Shown here one piece after another: positions 21,001 to 30,800 of a stretch of DNA of 64,000 nucleotides. The first letter of the stretch is position 1; the number at the start of each line of letters is the position of its first letter. Source of the stretch: Odontesthes bonariensis (lineage: Eukaryota > Chordata > Actinopteri > Atheriniformes > Atherinopsidae). The notes under the pieces are model-generated. The model saw only the letters and a list, made by a program, of their open reading frames with translations. It was not told the DNA's origin and did no database searches. The DNA is taken from assembly GCF_027942865.1 (NCBI RefSeq), contig NC_134525.1:247501-311500 (forward strand), written 5' to 3'. Position numbers and translations under genes: made by a program.

Positions 21001-24000
21001 TTTCTCATCTCTCGGTTACCTTGTTAAGCTTCCTTATCTGTAAAAATATTGGTTTTAGTATTTTTGGTGTGGGCCCCTGGGCCTTGTTTTTGTCAGTATA
21101 CCCCTTGATTTCAATAAAAAAAATGGGTTGGGGGTAACCCTAAAACAAGGCAAAATGAGAATCCCCTAAAGCTCACACGATTGGCTGACAGTGAACTTGT
21201 GATTTCAGTTTTGGCTCTAATTATTGCTTTATAATCTTATTTTTACAACTGGGTGGAAACCGACCCTAACAACACAAAGGTCTTCATTTCAACCAGAGCA
21301 TTTTATAATTTAGTGAAAACAATTTTTATTGTTTTATTTTGTTGAAATGGAGGTTCCTGACAGTCATAAAGCCTTGATGCAATAAACAAATTTATATGGT
21401 TATGTTATGCATTTCAAACCTAAAAACGGCCGACCCTAACACAAGACGAAGGTTAAGGGTTAAAACTCAGGCTGCACTTTAAAGGGACAGTTCGCCTCTT
21501 TAAAGGGACAGTTCTCCTCTTTAAAGGGACAGTTCTCCTCTTTAAAGGGACAGTTCGCCTCTTTAAAGGGACAGTTCGCCTCTTCTGACATGAAGCTGTG
21601 TAACATCCCATATCAGCAGCATCATTTCTGAACATCTTCTTACCCCCTGCTGCGTCCTGTGAGCAGAGTTCCAGCCTCGTTTTGGTGTTGATGAAGGTAG
21701 TCCGGCTAGTTGGCTGGGGTTTAAAAAATAAAGCGTTTAGCTTCTCAAAACAATATGCGTTCAACAGAGTAACGGTGCGTTCACACCAGACGCGGTCGGG
21801 CGATGCGATTACATACAAAGTCAATGCAAAGACGCGATTAGACGCGGATTCGAGCCGGCGGCGCGGTGAGGAGCGGTGAGGCGGTGCGGTGGCCGCCGCG
21901 CGAGTGAAAATACGCGATTCGCGCGAGTTCAAAAAATCCAACTTTGGCGAAATATTCGCGCCAGACAGCCTATCAGCGTTGAGATTCTGGACGACAGTGA
22001 CATGGAGACAGATGGACAGGCGCTCCGCAGCTGAAATGGAGTCGTGTCTGTGACGTGCAGATGGGACTGCAGATGGAAATTAGCTTCTAAGCTACAATCT
22101 GGTGCAGGTCATCTCTTTACTTTGTAATTAATGTACTTTGCACATGGTCCCTGACAAAATAAAATAAAAAAATTAAATCACTGCCTTCTCCAGGAGTTCC
22201 GTCTGGATGACGGCCGCCTCCAGCGGCACCCCAGGCCCACCAGGACCCAGCCCGACGACCCGCTCGGGAGGACCGGCGCCCCGATCACTCGGCAGGACAC
22301 CATGCCACAGGCGCCCCGCAGCTGAAACGGAGCCGCGGCCCAGCTGCGGAGCGCCTGCAGCCGGCGTCCCGCCGAGAGATCACGGCACCGATCCTCCCGT
22401 GGCGGCCGCTTCCAGCGGTGTTTCGGGCTTGCCGGGACCCAGTTTGGTGGCCTGCTCGGGAGGATCGGTGCCGTGATCTCTCGGCGGGACGCCGGCTGCA
22501 GGCGCCGGTCCTCCCAAGCGGGTCGTCGGGCTGGGTCCTGGTGGGCCTGGGGTGCCGCTGGAGGCGGCCGTCATCCAGACGCAACTCCTGGAGAAGGCGA
22601 TGAAATTATCCGAGCTGAATGCACCACCGGATGATGTCACTGACCCAGACACGACGGCGTGTGCGTTTCAGACGAATCTCGGACTGCCACAGCAGGTACA
22701 AGGACGCGATCAGCCATGGATAGCCCCTTGAGCTATTCACTCGTTTTTTACTCGCGCGAAAGAGGCGTTTGAGGCGATGGAATTTAATTTACACCTGCGG
22801 CAACAATCGCGCGATGAAGGCGGTGCGAATATTCGCATCGCGTTTGGTGTGAACGCACCGTAATACATTTGCATCACAAAATGGTTCTCCAGGAAAAAGT
22901 CAGAGCTCACAGTCTCTTGGCCCTATTTTCTCTCCCTTCGTATCACTGCCTGCTGTGCAGACCGAAGCGCAGCGCGAGCAGCAAACACCGTAACAGGTGG
23001 CAGTGATACGAAGGGAGAGAAAATAGGGCCAAGCCATCCATCTTTCCTCCACCTTTAATATTTCCTCCACTCCTCTTCCCTTCCTCCACCCTTCCTCCAT
23101 CTTCCCTCCATCTTTCTTCCACCTTCTTTACCATTTCCTCCATCTGAACTGATCTGGACTGATGATGTCAGAGGGTTGACAGATGTGGCGGTTAAAGCAA
23201 TACTATGTAACATTTCTACCTTAAAATAACAGCTTGAAAACATTGTGTGGCTAGAATGAGTTTTAATATTACGATTGGCCTGTCTCCTATGCCCTTCGGG
23301 GGTCTGAGTTGGAATAACTGCGCTATGTAACTTTGCTGGAGCGGCCCGGTGGCGGCCCGGTGGCGGCCCGGTGGCGGCCCGGTGGCGGCCCGGTGGCGGC
23401 CCGGTGGCGGCCCGGTGGCGGCCCGGGAGCTGAGCGGAAGTACTTCGACTTGCTTTCTGGCACACCTACCGCAAAAACAAATAGACCCCTCTCACGCTCC
23501 CAGGTACATTTGATTACTCTTACCTTCTCGGTCGACATAGCTTGCACCTTCGGACTCCTCGCCGGTTCGTCAACAAACGTGAAAGTGAAAGTGAAAGGGT
23601 GTTGTATTTACGACAGTGTAACCGTACATTACCTCCAAGCCTGTAGGGGGAGCTCCAGAGTGGGCTTTTTGAGAAGTTACATTGTATCGCTTTAAACGGC
23701 GCCATGAGGGCGATGTTGGTTCAAAGAATTAAAAGATGATGAATGAACGAATGATGAGTGTCAGTCTCAGCGTGTAACCAGTTACCTGATGAGCAGCTGA
23801 TGGGTCACTGGGTTAGGTTTGGTTAGGTTTACTGCCTCCATCTTTATTTTATCTCACACAGAAGCCACTTCGGGTCATTTTTTGGGCCGTAATTAAACCA
23901 GAACTAGTTTCTGCCGCTGGGGGCAGAACACCCTCCTTTACCCCGGACACCTCTGAGCAGACACGACCCGGCACCAATGAACAGAACCAGTCCAGAGCCA

Positions 24001-26101
24001 GGTTACCTACCCTAACCCTAACCCAGGTCCCGGTCTGACCCTCTGAACTCTGTCCACAGGCTCGTCTGCCATGCTGCTGCAGTGTCTGACGGTCCGACCC
24101 GACGGGCCGGACGGCGGCACGCTGCTGCAGCACTGCACCCCCAACCGGACCAGAACCAGAACCATCCGACCGCCCGTCAAACCGTCCGCCGAACCCACCC
24201 CGCCCAGGACCAGGAGCCGGAAGAGGCCGCCGCCCCAGAGCTTCAGCGTCGCCCGGCGAAGTCATCCACAGCGCAGCCGGCGCCGCCGCGGACCCCCGGA
24301 CCCCCGAGAGGAAGAGGAGGGGCAAGAGGAGGAAGAGGAGGGGGTAACCGTGGAGGACGACACGGGCGACCCCAACTGGAGCCCCCCCGAAGGAGGTGAG
24401 TCCCAACAGAACCGGTTCTGTTCTCCCTGATGTCTGGTTCTGTTGACGGTTCTGTTGACGGGTCCGTGTCTCCCTCCAGGTGAGGACGCCCCTCCCCCTC
24501 TGGGCGGCGTGCAGCCGGACTCCCAGCATGCACTGCTGCGCGCGGTGAAGCTGGAGCTGGACAGCACGGTGTGCGACGTCTGCGGCAAAGTGATGAAGAA
24601 CAAGTCGAGCCTGGCGCGCCACTCCTTCATCCACACGGGCAAGAAGCCGTTCGCCTGCCACCTGTGCGAGCTGCGCTTCAACCGCCGCGACAACCTGCAG
24701 CACCACCTGAGCCGGCTGCACCCCGGCGGCGTGGCGCGGCTGGAGAAGCGCCGCGTGGCGCCGGCGTGGCTGTGCGCCGTCTGCGGGAAGACGTTCAGCT
24801 GCCGCTCGCGGCTGAAGACTCACGAGGTGATCCACTCGGGCGTGAAGCCGCACCGCTGCGAGCTCTGCCCCAAGGCCTACATGAGGACCAACGACCTGGA
24901 GCACCACCGGAGGGTGGTGCACGTGGACGGCGCCGCCGAGCCGCCGCGGCCGCCCTCGCTGCTCTGCGACCTCTGCGGCAAAGAGTTCAAGTGCCGCTCG
25001 CAGCTCGCCATCCACTTCCAGACGCACACGGGCGAGCGCCCGCACCTCTGCGACATCTGCGGCCGCAAGTTCGCCCGCCAGTACCAGCTGAAGCGCCACA
25101 AGATCCTGGTGCACGCCAGGGGCGGCGAGGACGGCCCGGCGCCCGACGCGCCCTTTACCTGCGGCGTCTGCGGGAAGCGGCTGAAGTCCGAGGCGCTGCT
25201 CGCCACTCACGCCCGCATCCACACGGGCGACAAGCCGCACCGCTGCGGCGTGTGCCTGCGCAGCTTCCAGCGCGCCGCCTGCCTGCGGCAGCACCACGCC
25301 CGCGTGCACCTGAAGGCGCGGGCCAGCGAGGAGCTGCACGCCGCCAGCCGCCGCAGGAACGCCGGCGCCGTGCACGCCTTCCCCTGCCCCGTCTGCAGCC
25401 GCGTCTTCCGCTTCCGCTCGCTGCTGGCCAGCCACGCCCTGATCCACAGCGAGGTGCGCCCGTTCGCCTGCGACTTCTGCAGCCGCCGCTTCCGCCGCCT
25501 CAGCCACCTCAAGCGCCACCGCGAGGTGGTGCACGCCAACGGCGCCCGGCCCCCCGAGAGCTTCGTGTGCCACGTCTGCGGCAAAGACAAGAAGTGCCGC
25601 TCGCAGCTCGCCCGGCACGTCATCATCCACACGGGCGAGCGGCCGTACGCCTGCGAGCTGTGCCCCGCCCGCTTCAACCGCCACGGGAACCTGCAGCAGC
25701 ACAGGAAGCGCATGCACGGCGTGGGCCCGCCGCCCGCCGCCGAGGACACGCCCCTGCTGTTCGAGGACGACGTGGACATGCCCGACGTGCTCGTGTACAA
25801 GCAGGAGGAGACAGTGGTGGCCGTGGACGAGGTGGAGCAGCTGGAGGCGGGGCCTGACGAGGTGGAGCAGCTGGAGGCGGGGCCTGACGAGGTGGAGCAG
25901 CTGGAGGCGGAGCCTGACGAGGTGGAGCAGCTGGAGGCGGGGCCTGACGAGCAGCTGGAGGCGGAACCTAACGAGGACGAGGTGGAGCAGCTGGAGGCGG
26001 AGCCTAACGAGGACGAGGTGGAGCAGCTGGAGGCGGAGCCTAACGAGCAGCTGGAGGCGGAGCCTAACGAGGACGAGGTGGAGCAGCTGGACACCACCTG
26101 A
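17701..26101 (+). CDS. C2H2 zinc-finger protein with six two-finger modules (3 exons)
   Basis: Predicted nuclear DNA-binding protein of 752 residues. Exons 17701-18001, 24060-24395 and 24480-26101 join in phase (301, 336 and 1622 bp). Residues 1-100 are charged, with KEEKEAR tandem repeats. Residues 101-213 are basic then acidic (REEEEGQEEEEEG). Residues 244-625 hold 12 C2H2 fingers in six pairs. In every pair the first finger is CX2CX12HX3H and the second CX2CX12HX4H, joined by a TGEKP-like linker, with longer spacers between pairs. The tail (about 663-752) is acidic, with repeated DEVEQLEAGP. No KRAB, BTB, SCAN or ZAD sequence is seen. The coding exon is very GC-rich at third positions. The AUG at 17701 follows GCAGAG and is the first good in-frame ATG. 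I do not recognise a named orthologue. Confidence 0.85.
18002..18510 (+). other. Intron 1 of the zinc-finger gene, left part
   Basis: AT-rich, with six tandem copies of the 10-mer ACATGCTAAT at about 18327-18382. Nothing else is recognised. Confidence 0.7.
18515..20690 (+). mobile_element. Decayed non-LTR retrotransposon (reverse transcriptase part)
   Basis: Broken frames give, in order, KLANARYKYTVRF and EFWKDA (region before the RT domain), PVIKDK and MDNYRPIALASILSKVLEF (RT motif), LIDASKASDRVNHHKL, NGVRQGGLLSPALFNLYMD, a YADD/YAGD active-site region, LAVMSPSTVGFQQLL and KYLGHIITD. It ends in AATAAAGTTTATATATAAT. Stops, frameshifts and a 570-bp tandem expansion at the active site make it dead. 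The endonuclease part is missing. The LINE clade cannot be named safely. Confidence 0.85.
19331..19900 (+). repeat. Fifteen 38-bp repeats inside the LINE active-site region
   Basis: Fifteen units of exactly 38 bp (GACCTGGAACACTGTTTTAC then ACCATGATGTATGCAGGC), with only substitutions such as GACAGG for GACCTGG. The unit contains the codons around the RT MMYADD motif. The period is not a multiple of three, so the frame rotates, but the whole array (570 bp) is. Confidence 0.95.
20882..21455. mobile_element. MITE with 20-bp perfect inverted ends, piggyBac-like
   Basis: TAACCTTCGTCTTGTGTTAG at 20882-20901 is the exact reverse complement of 21436-21455. The right end abuts TTAA (21452-21456 reads GTTAA) and the left reads CTAA, compatible with a TTAA target and one mutation. 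No transposase frame is present in the 574 bp. The class is inferred from the TTAA-type ends only. Confidence 0.6.
21476..21590 (+). repeat. Short tandem repeat TTTAAAGGGACAGTTC
   Basis: Six units of about 21 bp (CTCTTTAAAGGGACAGTTC with G/T variants). They lead into a dispersed sequence (CTGACATGAAGCTGTGTAAC to about 21760) of a kind commonly seen in fish genomes. Confidence 0.85.
21773..22860. mobile_element. PIF/Harbinger-like non-autonomous transposon
   Basis: The ends CGGTGCGTTCACACCAGACG (21773) and, in reverse complement, CGGTGCGTTCACACCAAACG (ending 22860) form an inverted terminal repeat of about 20 bp with one mismatch. TAA at 21770-21772 and 22861-22863 fits the 3-bp TWA target duplication of PIF/Harbinger elements. 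In 1,088 bp there is no transposase; the centre is a long GC-rich hairpin. Both ends also hold dispersed GCGATTCGCGCG-type motifs. Confidence 0.75.
22183..22598. repeat. Nested long inverted repeat inside the Harbinger-like element
   Basis: Outer arms 22183-22280 and 22501-22598 are reverse complements over about 98 bp with few mismatches. Inner arms at about 22351-22400 and 22457-22504 pair as well (GCCTGCAGCCGGCGTCCCGC against its complement). The whole could fold into a very stable GC-rich structure. Confidence 0.85.
22916..23033. repeat. 35-bp perfect inverted repeat (long hairpin)
   Basis: 22916-22950 (begins CTTGGCCCTATTTTCTCTCC) is the exact reverse complement of 22999-23033, with a 48-nt spacer. 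It lies 53 bp right of the Harbinger-like element. Confidence 0.9.
23192..23695. mobile_element. MITE with imperfect TTAAAGC ends
   Basis: TTAAAGCAATACTATGTAAC at 23192 matches, with two mismatches, the reverse complement of GTTACATTGTATCGCTTTAA ending 23695. There is no coding potential. An 11-bp GC-rich tandem repeat sits inside it (about 23340-23424). Confidence 0.6.
23338..23424 (+). repeat. 11-bp tandem repeat CGGCCCGGTGG
   Basis: About eight near-perfect copies. It is very GC-rich and lies within the MITE at 23192-23695. Confidence 0.9.
24060..24395 (+). CDS. Zinc-finger gene exon 2
   Basis: Acceptor CCACAG ends at 24059 and the donor starts at 24396 (GTGAGT). It encodes low-complexity basic and Pro-rich sequence (PPRTRSRKRPPPQSF, possible nuclear localisation signal), then an acidic stretch ending DPNWSPPEG. 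Confidence 0.8.
24480..26101 (+). CDS. Zinc-finger gene exon 3, all twelve fingers
   Basis: Acceptor CTCCAG ends at 24479; stop TGA at 26099-26101. The pairs start at CDVCGKVMK, CAVCGKTFS, CDLCGKEFK, CGVCGKRLK, CPVCSRVFR and CHVCGKDKK. The second finger of each pair always has Arg at helix position -1. Finger 11 has Lys where the conserved Phe is expected. The last 90 residues are EVEQLEA repeats from in-frame 15-48-bp units. Confidence 0.9.
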
Positions 26102-26672
26102 CGGGGACGCTCAGAGCTAACGCAGGGCGCCCGGAGCCGGGGCGCCGGTGGAACTTATGAACAGAACGTTGTCAAAGGAAGCAGCGTCATGTGGTCCTGG
26201 TCGTCATGGAAACGGTGTTTTGTTGTGAAGGCACGGACGGAGGCAGCTGATTGGCTGCAGTGGTTTTACTGCTGGACTGTGCGGCGCCGCTCGCTCGGAC
26301 ATGGACTGTGATTGGCTGCTCAGTGACTGCGGCGCCGCCGGTTCTGACCACTTCCTGTTGTGATGATAAACAGATGAAAAACGAGCTGCTTCACGTGTTT
26401 TCTGTGTTCTGGATCTGTTCGGGTTCTGTTCTGTTCGGGATCGAGCCGTCGGACCTCAGAACCACCTGAACCCATCAAACAGAACCCAGAGCTGAACCTT
26501 CAGGTGGGTTCAGAGGTCCGGCGGCCCGGTCAGAAAACCCGGTTCCACTGCGGTTCTGCAGAACCAACCTGCAAGGTCAAAGTTCTGAAGGTTCTGTGGA
26601 AACTCTGGTGAGTTCGGGTCCTTCGGTACTTTGACCCTGTTGGTGCTCCGTACTTTTAAAACCCGTTTTCCT

Positions 26673-26686
26673 CCAGCAGGTGGCGC
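26673..26686 (+). promoter_or_regulatory. Candidate CTCF binding site
   Basis: CCAGCAGGTGGCGC fits all positions of CCASNAGRKGGCRS. It lies near the end of the zinc-finger transcript, before the convergent chodl gene. Confidence 0.5.
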
Positions 26687-26773
26687 CATGAGGCTGAGAT
26701 TAAACCGGATCAGCACCAGCAGAACTGCGTGTAGAACCTGTTTTAGATGTTTTCTTTGGTAAAACTGAAGAAT

Positions 26774-26779
26774 AATAAA
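26774..26779 (+). promoter_or_regulatory. Candidate polyadenylation signal of the zinc-finger gene
   Basis: AATAAA 673 bp after the stop codon, followed within 40 bp by a GT/T-rich stretch (GGTTTTTATTGATG). Confidence 0.55.
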
Positions 26780-26799
26780 CAGCATCTCAGGAGTTTAAA

Positions 26800-27350
26800 G
26801 GTTTTTATTGATGATTCCATCGAGTTTCTGTAAGTTCTGACCCAGATCCTGACCGATGGCAGGATCCAGTCGGACCAGGATCCTCTGAGTCCCAAAGTTC
26901 TGTTAGAAACCCAAAAGTTCTGAGAAATCAGCAGAACCGAAGGGCTGCAGTAAAGAGTTTAATGTCTGAGTTCTGAACCCGTTTAGAATAATTTCAGTGT
27001 TTCTAAATGTTATTAAAACCTGAACCGATCAGCGTCTCTGTCGCCTCCTTTCAACAGATCAGTAATAAGTTAAACCCTTCAGAGCTGTGAGCCAATCACA
27101 GCCGGGAGGGATCCAGCTGTGAGCCAATCACAGCCCGGATCCAGCTGCAGGTGGAGGCTGAAACCTGGAATATTATAATAATATAATATATAACCGGGAC
27201 TTTTAGACGGGATCACCGGTGGAAACGAGGGTTAAGTGTCGGGGATTCAAAGTGGCGACGTGAACCTGAAACGGAGCGGTAGTCATGGTTACCAGAGGCG
27301 GAAATGGAGCGGTAGTCATGGTTACCAGAGGCGGACTCGGACCTGAGACG
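26800..27350. other. Convergent intergenic region
   Basis: Between the tails of the zinc-finger gene and chodl. It has two copies of GAGCCAATCACAGCC (27089, 27121) and two of GGAGCGGTAGTCATGGTTAC (27272, 27308). No gene is seen. Confidence 0.6.
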
Positions 27351-27363
27351 ATTGTCAGAGGGG

Positions 27364-27383
27364 TTTATTCTTTTCAGTTTATT
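27364..27383 (-). promoter_or_regulatory. Candidate chodl polyadenylation signals
   Basis: TTTATT at 27364-27369 and 27378-27383 read AATAAA on the minus strand, about 385-400 bp beyond the chodl stop. Confidence 0.5.
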
Positions 27384-27765
27384 ATGGAACATGTAGAATT
27401 CTCAGAACTTTTGAGCACAAACTCACACAGAAAGTTAAACAGAGGCAGTGATGTCATGGGGGGTGTGGCCTAATATTCAGAAACATCCAACAATCAATAG
27501 TAAACATCAGCTGATAGTTTCAGGGTGAAGAAGTGGCTCATTAACTCCATCAGCTCACTGTGATATCAAACCCTGCACAGGCCCCGCCCCCTGCACAGGC
27601 TCATCCCCCCCCGCTGACCCTCGCCCTCCTTCATTAACGCCATCAGCTGCAGACGCTCGGTCCAACATCGTCAGGGTTGTGTGGGAAGTGTAGTTTCATT
27701 AGAAATAATAACAAGTCTCTGATGATTGGCTGAGCCGTGCAGTGACATCATCTCTGCCGGTGATG

Positions 27766-27847
27766 TCACACCTCCATGGCGTCGGCTTTGGGCGTCCCGG
27801 AGATCCACAGGTTCGGGTGGCCGGCGCCGGTCTTCGTGCGGGGGTGG
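27766..27847 (-). CDS. chodl: chodl exon 7 (cytoplasmic tail, stop)
   Basis: Acceptor CCACAG lies at 27848 and above. 26 codons, [16 protein letters not shown] to AMEV, then TGA at 27768-27766. Confidence 0.93.
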
Positions 27848-30800
27848 CTGTGGGGACAGAAGTGATGACATCATCGATGTCAGCTGGTTTTAAATGAGGG
27901 GGGGTGGAGCCTATCCCTGCTGTCATTTCTTTGTTATTCCAATATTTATTTCTGTAGTACTTTAAATCGATTTAATTCCCTACAAAATATCTATTTCTTT
28001 ATGTTACTTTTATTTCACCAAACATTTTCTCCCCTTTACTTACTTCCATGTATGCGTTTCTGCTTCATTATGCAAATTAGGGGGCGGAGCTTCATTCATG
28101 GTTGATTGTCAGACTGAAGATGGTTCCTGAAACTAAAAGTAGCTAAAATGGTACCAGAGGTGGGTAGTAACGAGTTACATTTACTTGAGTAAGTTTCTGA
28201 AAACATTAAACTTCTAGGAGTAGTTTTAAATCTCTATACTTTTTACTTTTCCTTGAGTAGATGTGTGCAGCAGAAGCTGTCCTCTTACTCCGCTACATTA
28301 GGCTACAATGAGCTGGTTACTTTTCTTCTTACCTCTTTGGTATTCTACGCCTCATTATTTTTATCCCCCCACGTACGCCTCATTTTAATGTTTTATTCTG
28401 ACAGAGAGAGAGACTTCCGCCAAAGGCTCTACCACCTGACTGTGTTCCACCAATCAGACGCAGCCGTGCAGTCTGGTCACGTGACCATACCCAACGGCTG
28501 TGTTCGAAACCGCAGACTTCTCCTACTAACTTTAACTTTTTTTAAGTTCCCGGATGCATACTCGATTCTCCGAAATGTTGGGTATGCATCATGAGGTTAC
28601 TACTCATACTCAAACTACCCAAGATGCAACGTAACGTGACGTCGCCGATCGTCATTTCCTGTCAAAACGGCAGTTTCAAGCTAGCTACAACGAGGGTAGG
28701 TTCACTTCCTGTTTTCAAAACAAAAGCACCAATTGTATCGGAATTGCTTTCCCTGTGATAAAAGGCAACGGGTATTTTATTTTGTGAAAATAACCGGAAG
28801 TGCGTCGCTGTGAGCAACAGATTTTTACAAAATAAAATAAATTCTAAAACCTCCGTTAATGCGCGATAAAATATTTATCGGCGTTAAATAATTAACGAGT
28901 TAACTCACCGAGCCCTAATATTTATTTATATATATATATATATATCTACAGTGAGAGGAAAAACACCTGACCCCTCACTGGCCCCGCCCCTCTCTTCCCT
29001 TGCTCCACCCCTACTCACCCCTGGCTCCGCCCCTGTGTGGGTGTCAGCTGGCTCACTCTGCCCAGCTTCTCCTGAGTCTGTCCTGTCAGCTGTTACAGGC
29101 TTTAGTTCCTCTGAATAGTTCCCTTGGATCTTTGTGGGTCTCTTTAAGGAAGCTGCAGTCAGACTGAGCCGATTCTGCAGATTCTCACTGCGTCAAACAC
29201 CTGAACTGATGCCAGACGCCTCAGGCTGCTCGTCCATTTAAACAGATAATTCATAAAAAGTGATAAAAGTGGCTCCAGTTCTGGTTCAGAGCCAGTTCTT
29301 TGGGGTTAGGTGGGCTTATGGAGACCTCCATGTTTAAAAACCTGATCCCAGAGTGAACAATAAAACCTGAGATGAGTGGGTTCATGGGAACATGAAGGCA
29401 ATAAGGCAGTAAGTCACCTGTTCTGCACCTGTTTTACACACCTGTTATACACACCTGGTCTACACACCTGTCCCACACCTGTTCTACACACCTGGTCTAC
29501 ACACCTGTCCCACACCTGTTCTACACCTGTTCTACACACCTGTCCCACACCTGTTCTACACACCTGGTCTACAAACCTGTGCCACACCTGTTCTACACAC
29601 CTGTTCTACACCTGTTCTACACACCTGTCCCACACCTGTTCTACACACCTGGTCTACACACCTGTTCTACACACCTGTCCCACACCTGTTCTACACACCT
29701 GTTCTGCACCTGTTCTACACACCTGTCCCACACCTGTTCTACACCTGTTCTACACACCTGTCCCACACCTGTTCTACCTGTTCTACACACCTGTCCCACA
29801 CCTGTTCTACACACCTGTTCTACACCTGTTCTACACACCTGTCCCACACACCTCTTCTACACCTGTTCTACACCTGTTCCACACCTGTTCTACACCTGTT
29901 CTGCACCTCTTCTACACCTGTTCTGCAACAATAAAACCTGCAATAAGGCAGTAAGTCACCTGTTCCACACCTGTTCTACACACCTGTTCCACACTTCTTC
30001 TACACCTGTTCCACACCTGTTCCAAACACCTCTTCTACACACCTGTTCTACACCTGTTCTGCACCTGTTCTGCACCTGTTCTACACACCTGGTCCACACC
30101 TGTTCTACACCTGTTCCACACCTGTTCTACACACCTGTTCCACACTTCTTCTACACCTGTTCCACACCTGTTCCAAACACCTCTTCTACACACCTGTTCT
30201 ACACCTGTTCTGCACCTGTTCTACACCTGTTCTACACACCTGTTCTACACACCTGTTCTACACACCTTTTCCACACCTGTTCTACACCTGTTCTGCACCT
30301 GTTCTACACACCTGTTCTACACACCTTTTCCACACCTGTTCTACACCTGTTCTGCACCTGTTCTACACCTGTTCTGCACCTCTTCTGCACCTGTTCTACA
30401 CCTGTTCCACACCTCTTCTGCACCTGTTCTACACCTGTTCTGCACCTCTTCTGCACCTGTTCTACACCTGTTCTGCACCTCTTCTACACCTGATCTTCAC
30501 CTGTTCCGCACCTGTTCCACACCTGATCTGCACCTGTTCCACATCTGTTCCACACCTGATCTGTACCTGTTCCACACCTGTTCTACACACCTGTTCTGCA
30601 CCTGTTACACACCTGTTCTACACCTGTTCCGCACCTTTTCTACACCTGATCTGCACCTGTTCTACACACCTGTTCTACACACCTGTTCTGCACCTGTTCT
30701 ACACACCTGTTCTGCACCTCTAGAACACCTATAGAACACAGAATGTTTGAGCTCTGCTTAAAGAATGTCCCCCCAGGAGGATGCTGGGATTTGCAGTTCC

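Larger units (their letters stand above)
26102..26800 (+). other. 3' untranslated region of the zinc-finger gene
   Basis: Sequence after the stop with no further coding exon. AATAAA at 26774-26779 is the likely polyadenylation signal. A CTCF-like site lies at 26673-26686. Confidence 0.55.

Noticed and set aside
21453..21941. 162-codon minus-strand frame with repeated RRTVPLK
   Set aside because: It comes from the six TTTAAAGGGACAGTTC repeats and a dispersed element.
23849..25717. 622-codon minus-strand frame opposite the zinc fingers, and a 428-codon frame shifted on the + strand (24571-25857)
   Set aside because: Very GC-rich third codon positions remove stops from the other frames. The translations are Ala/Arg/Pro/Val-rich with no domain, while the zinc-finger frame has twelve intact fingers.
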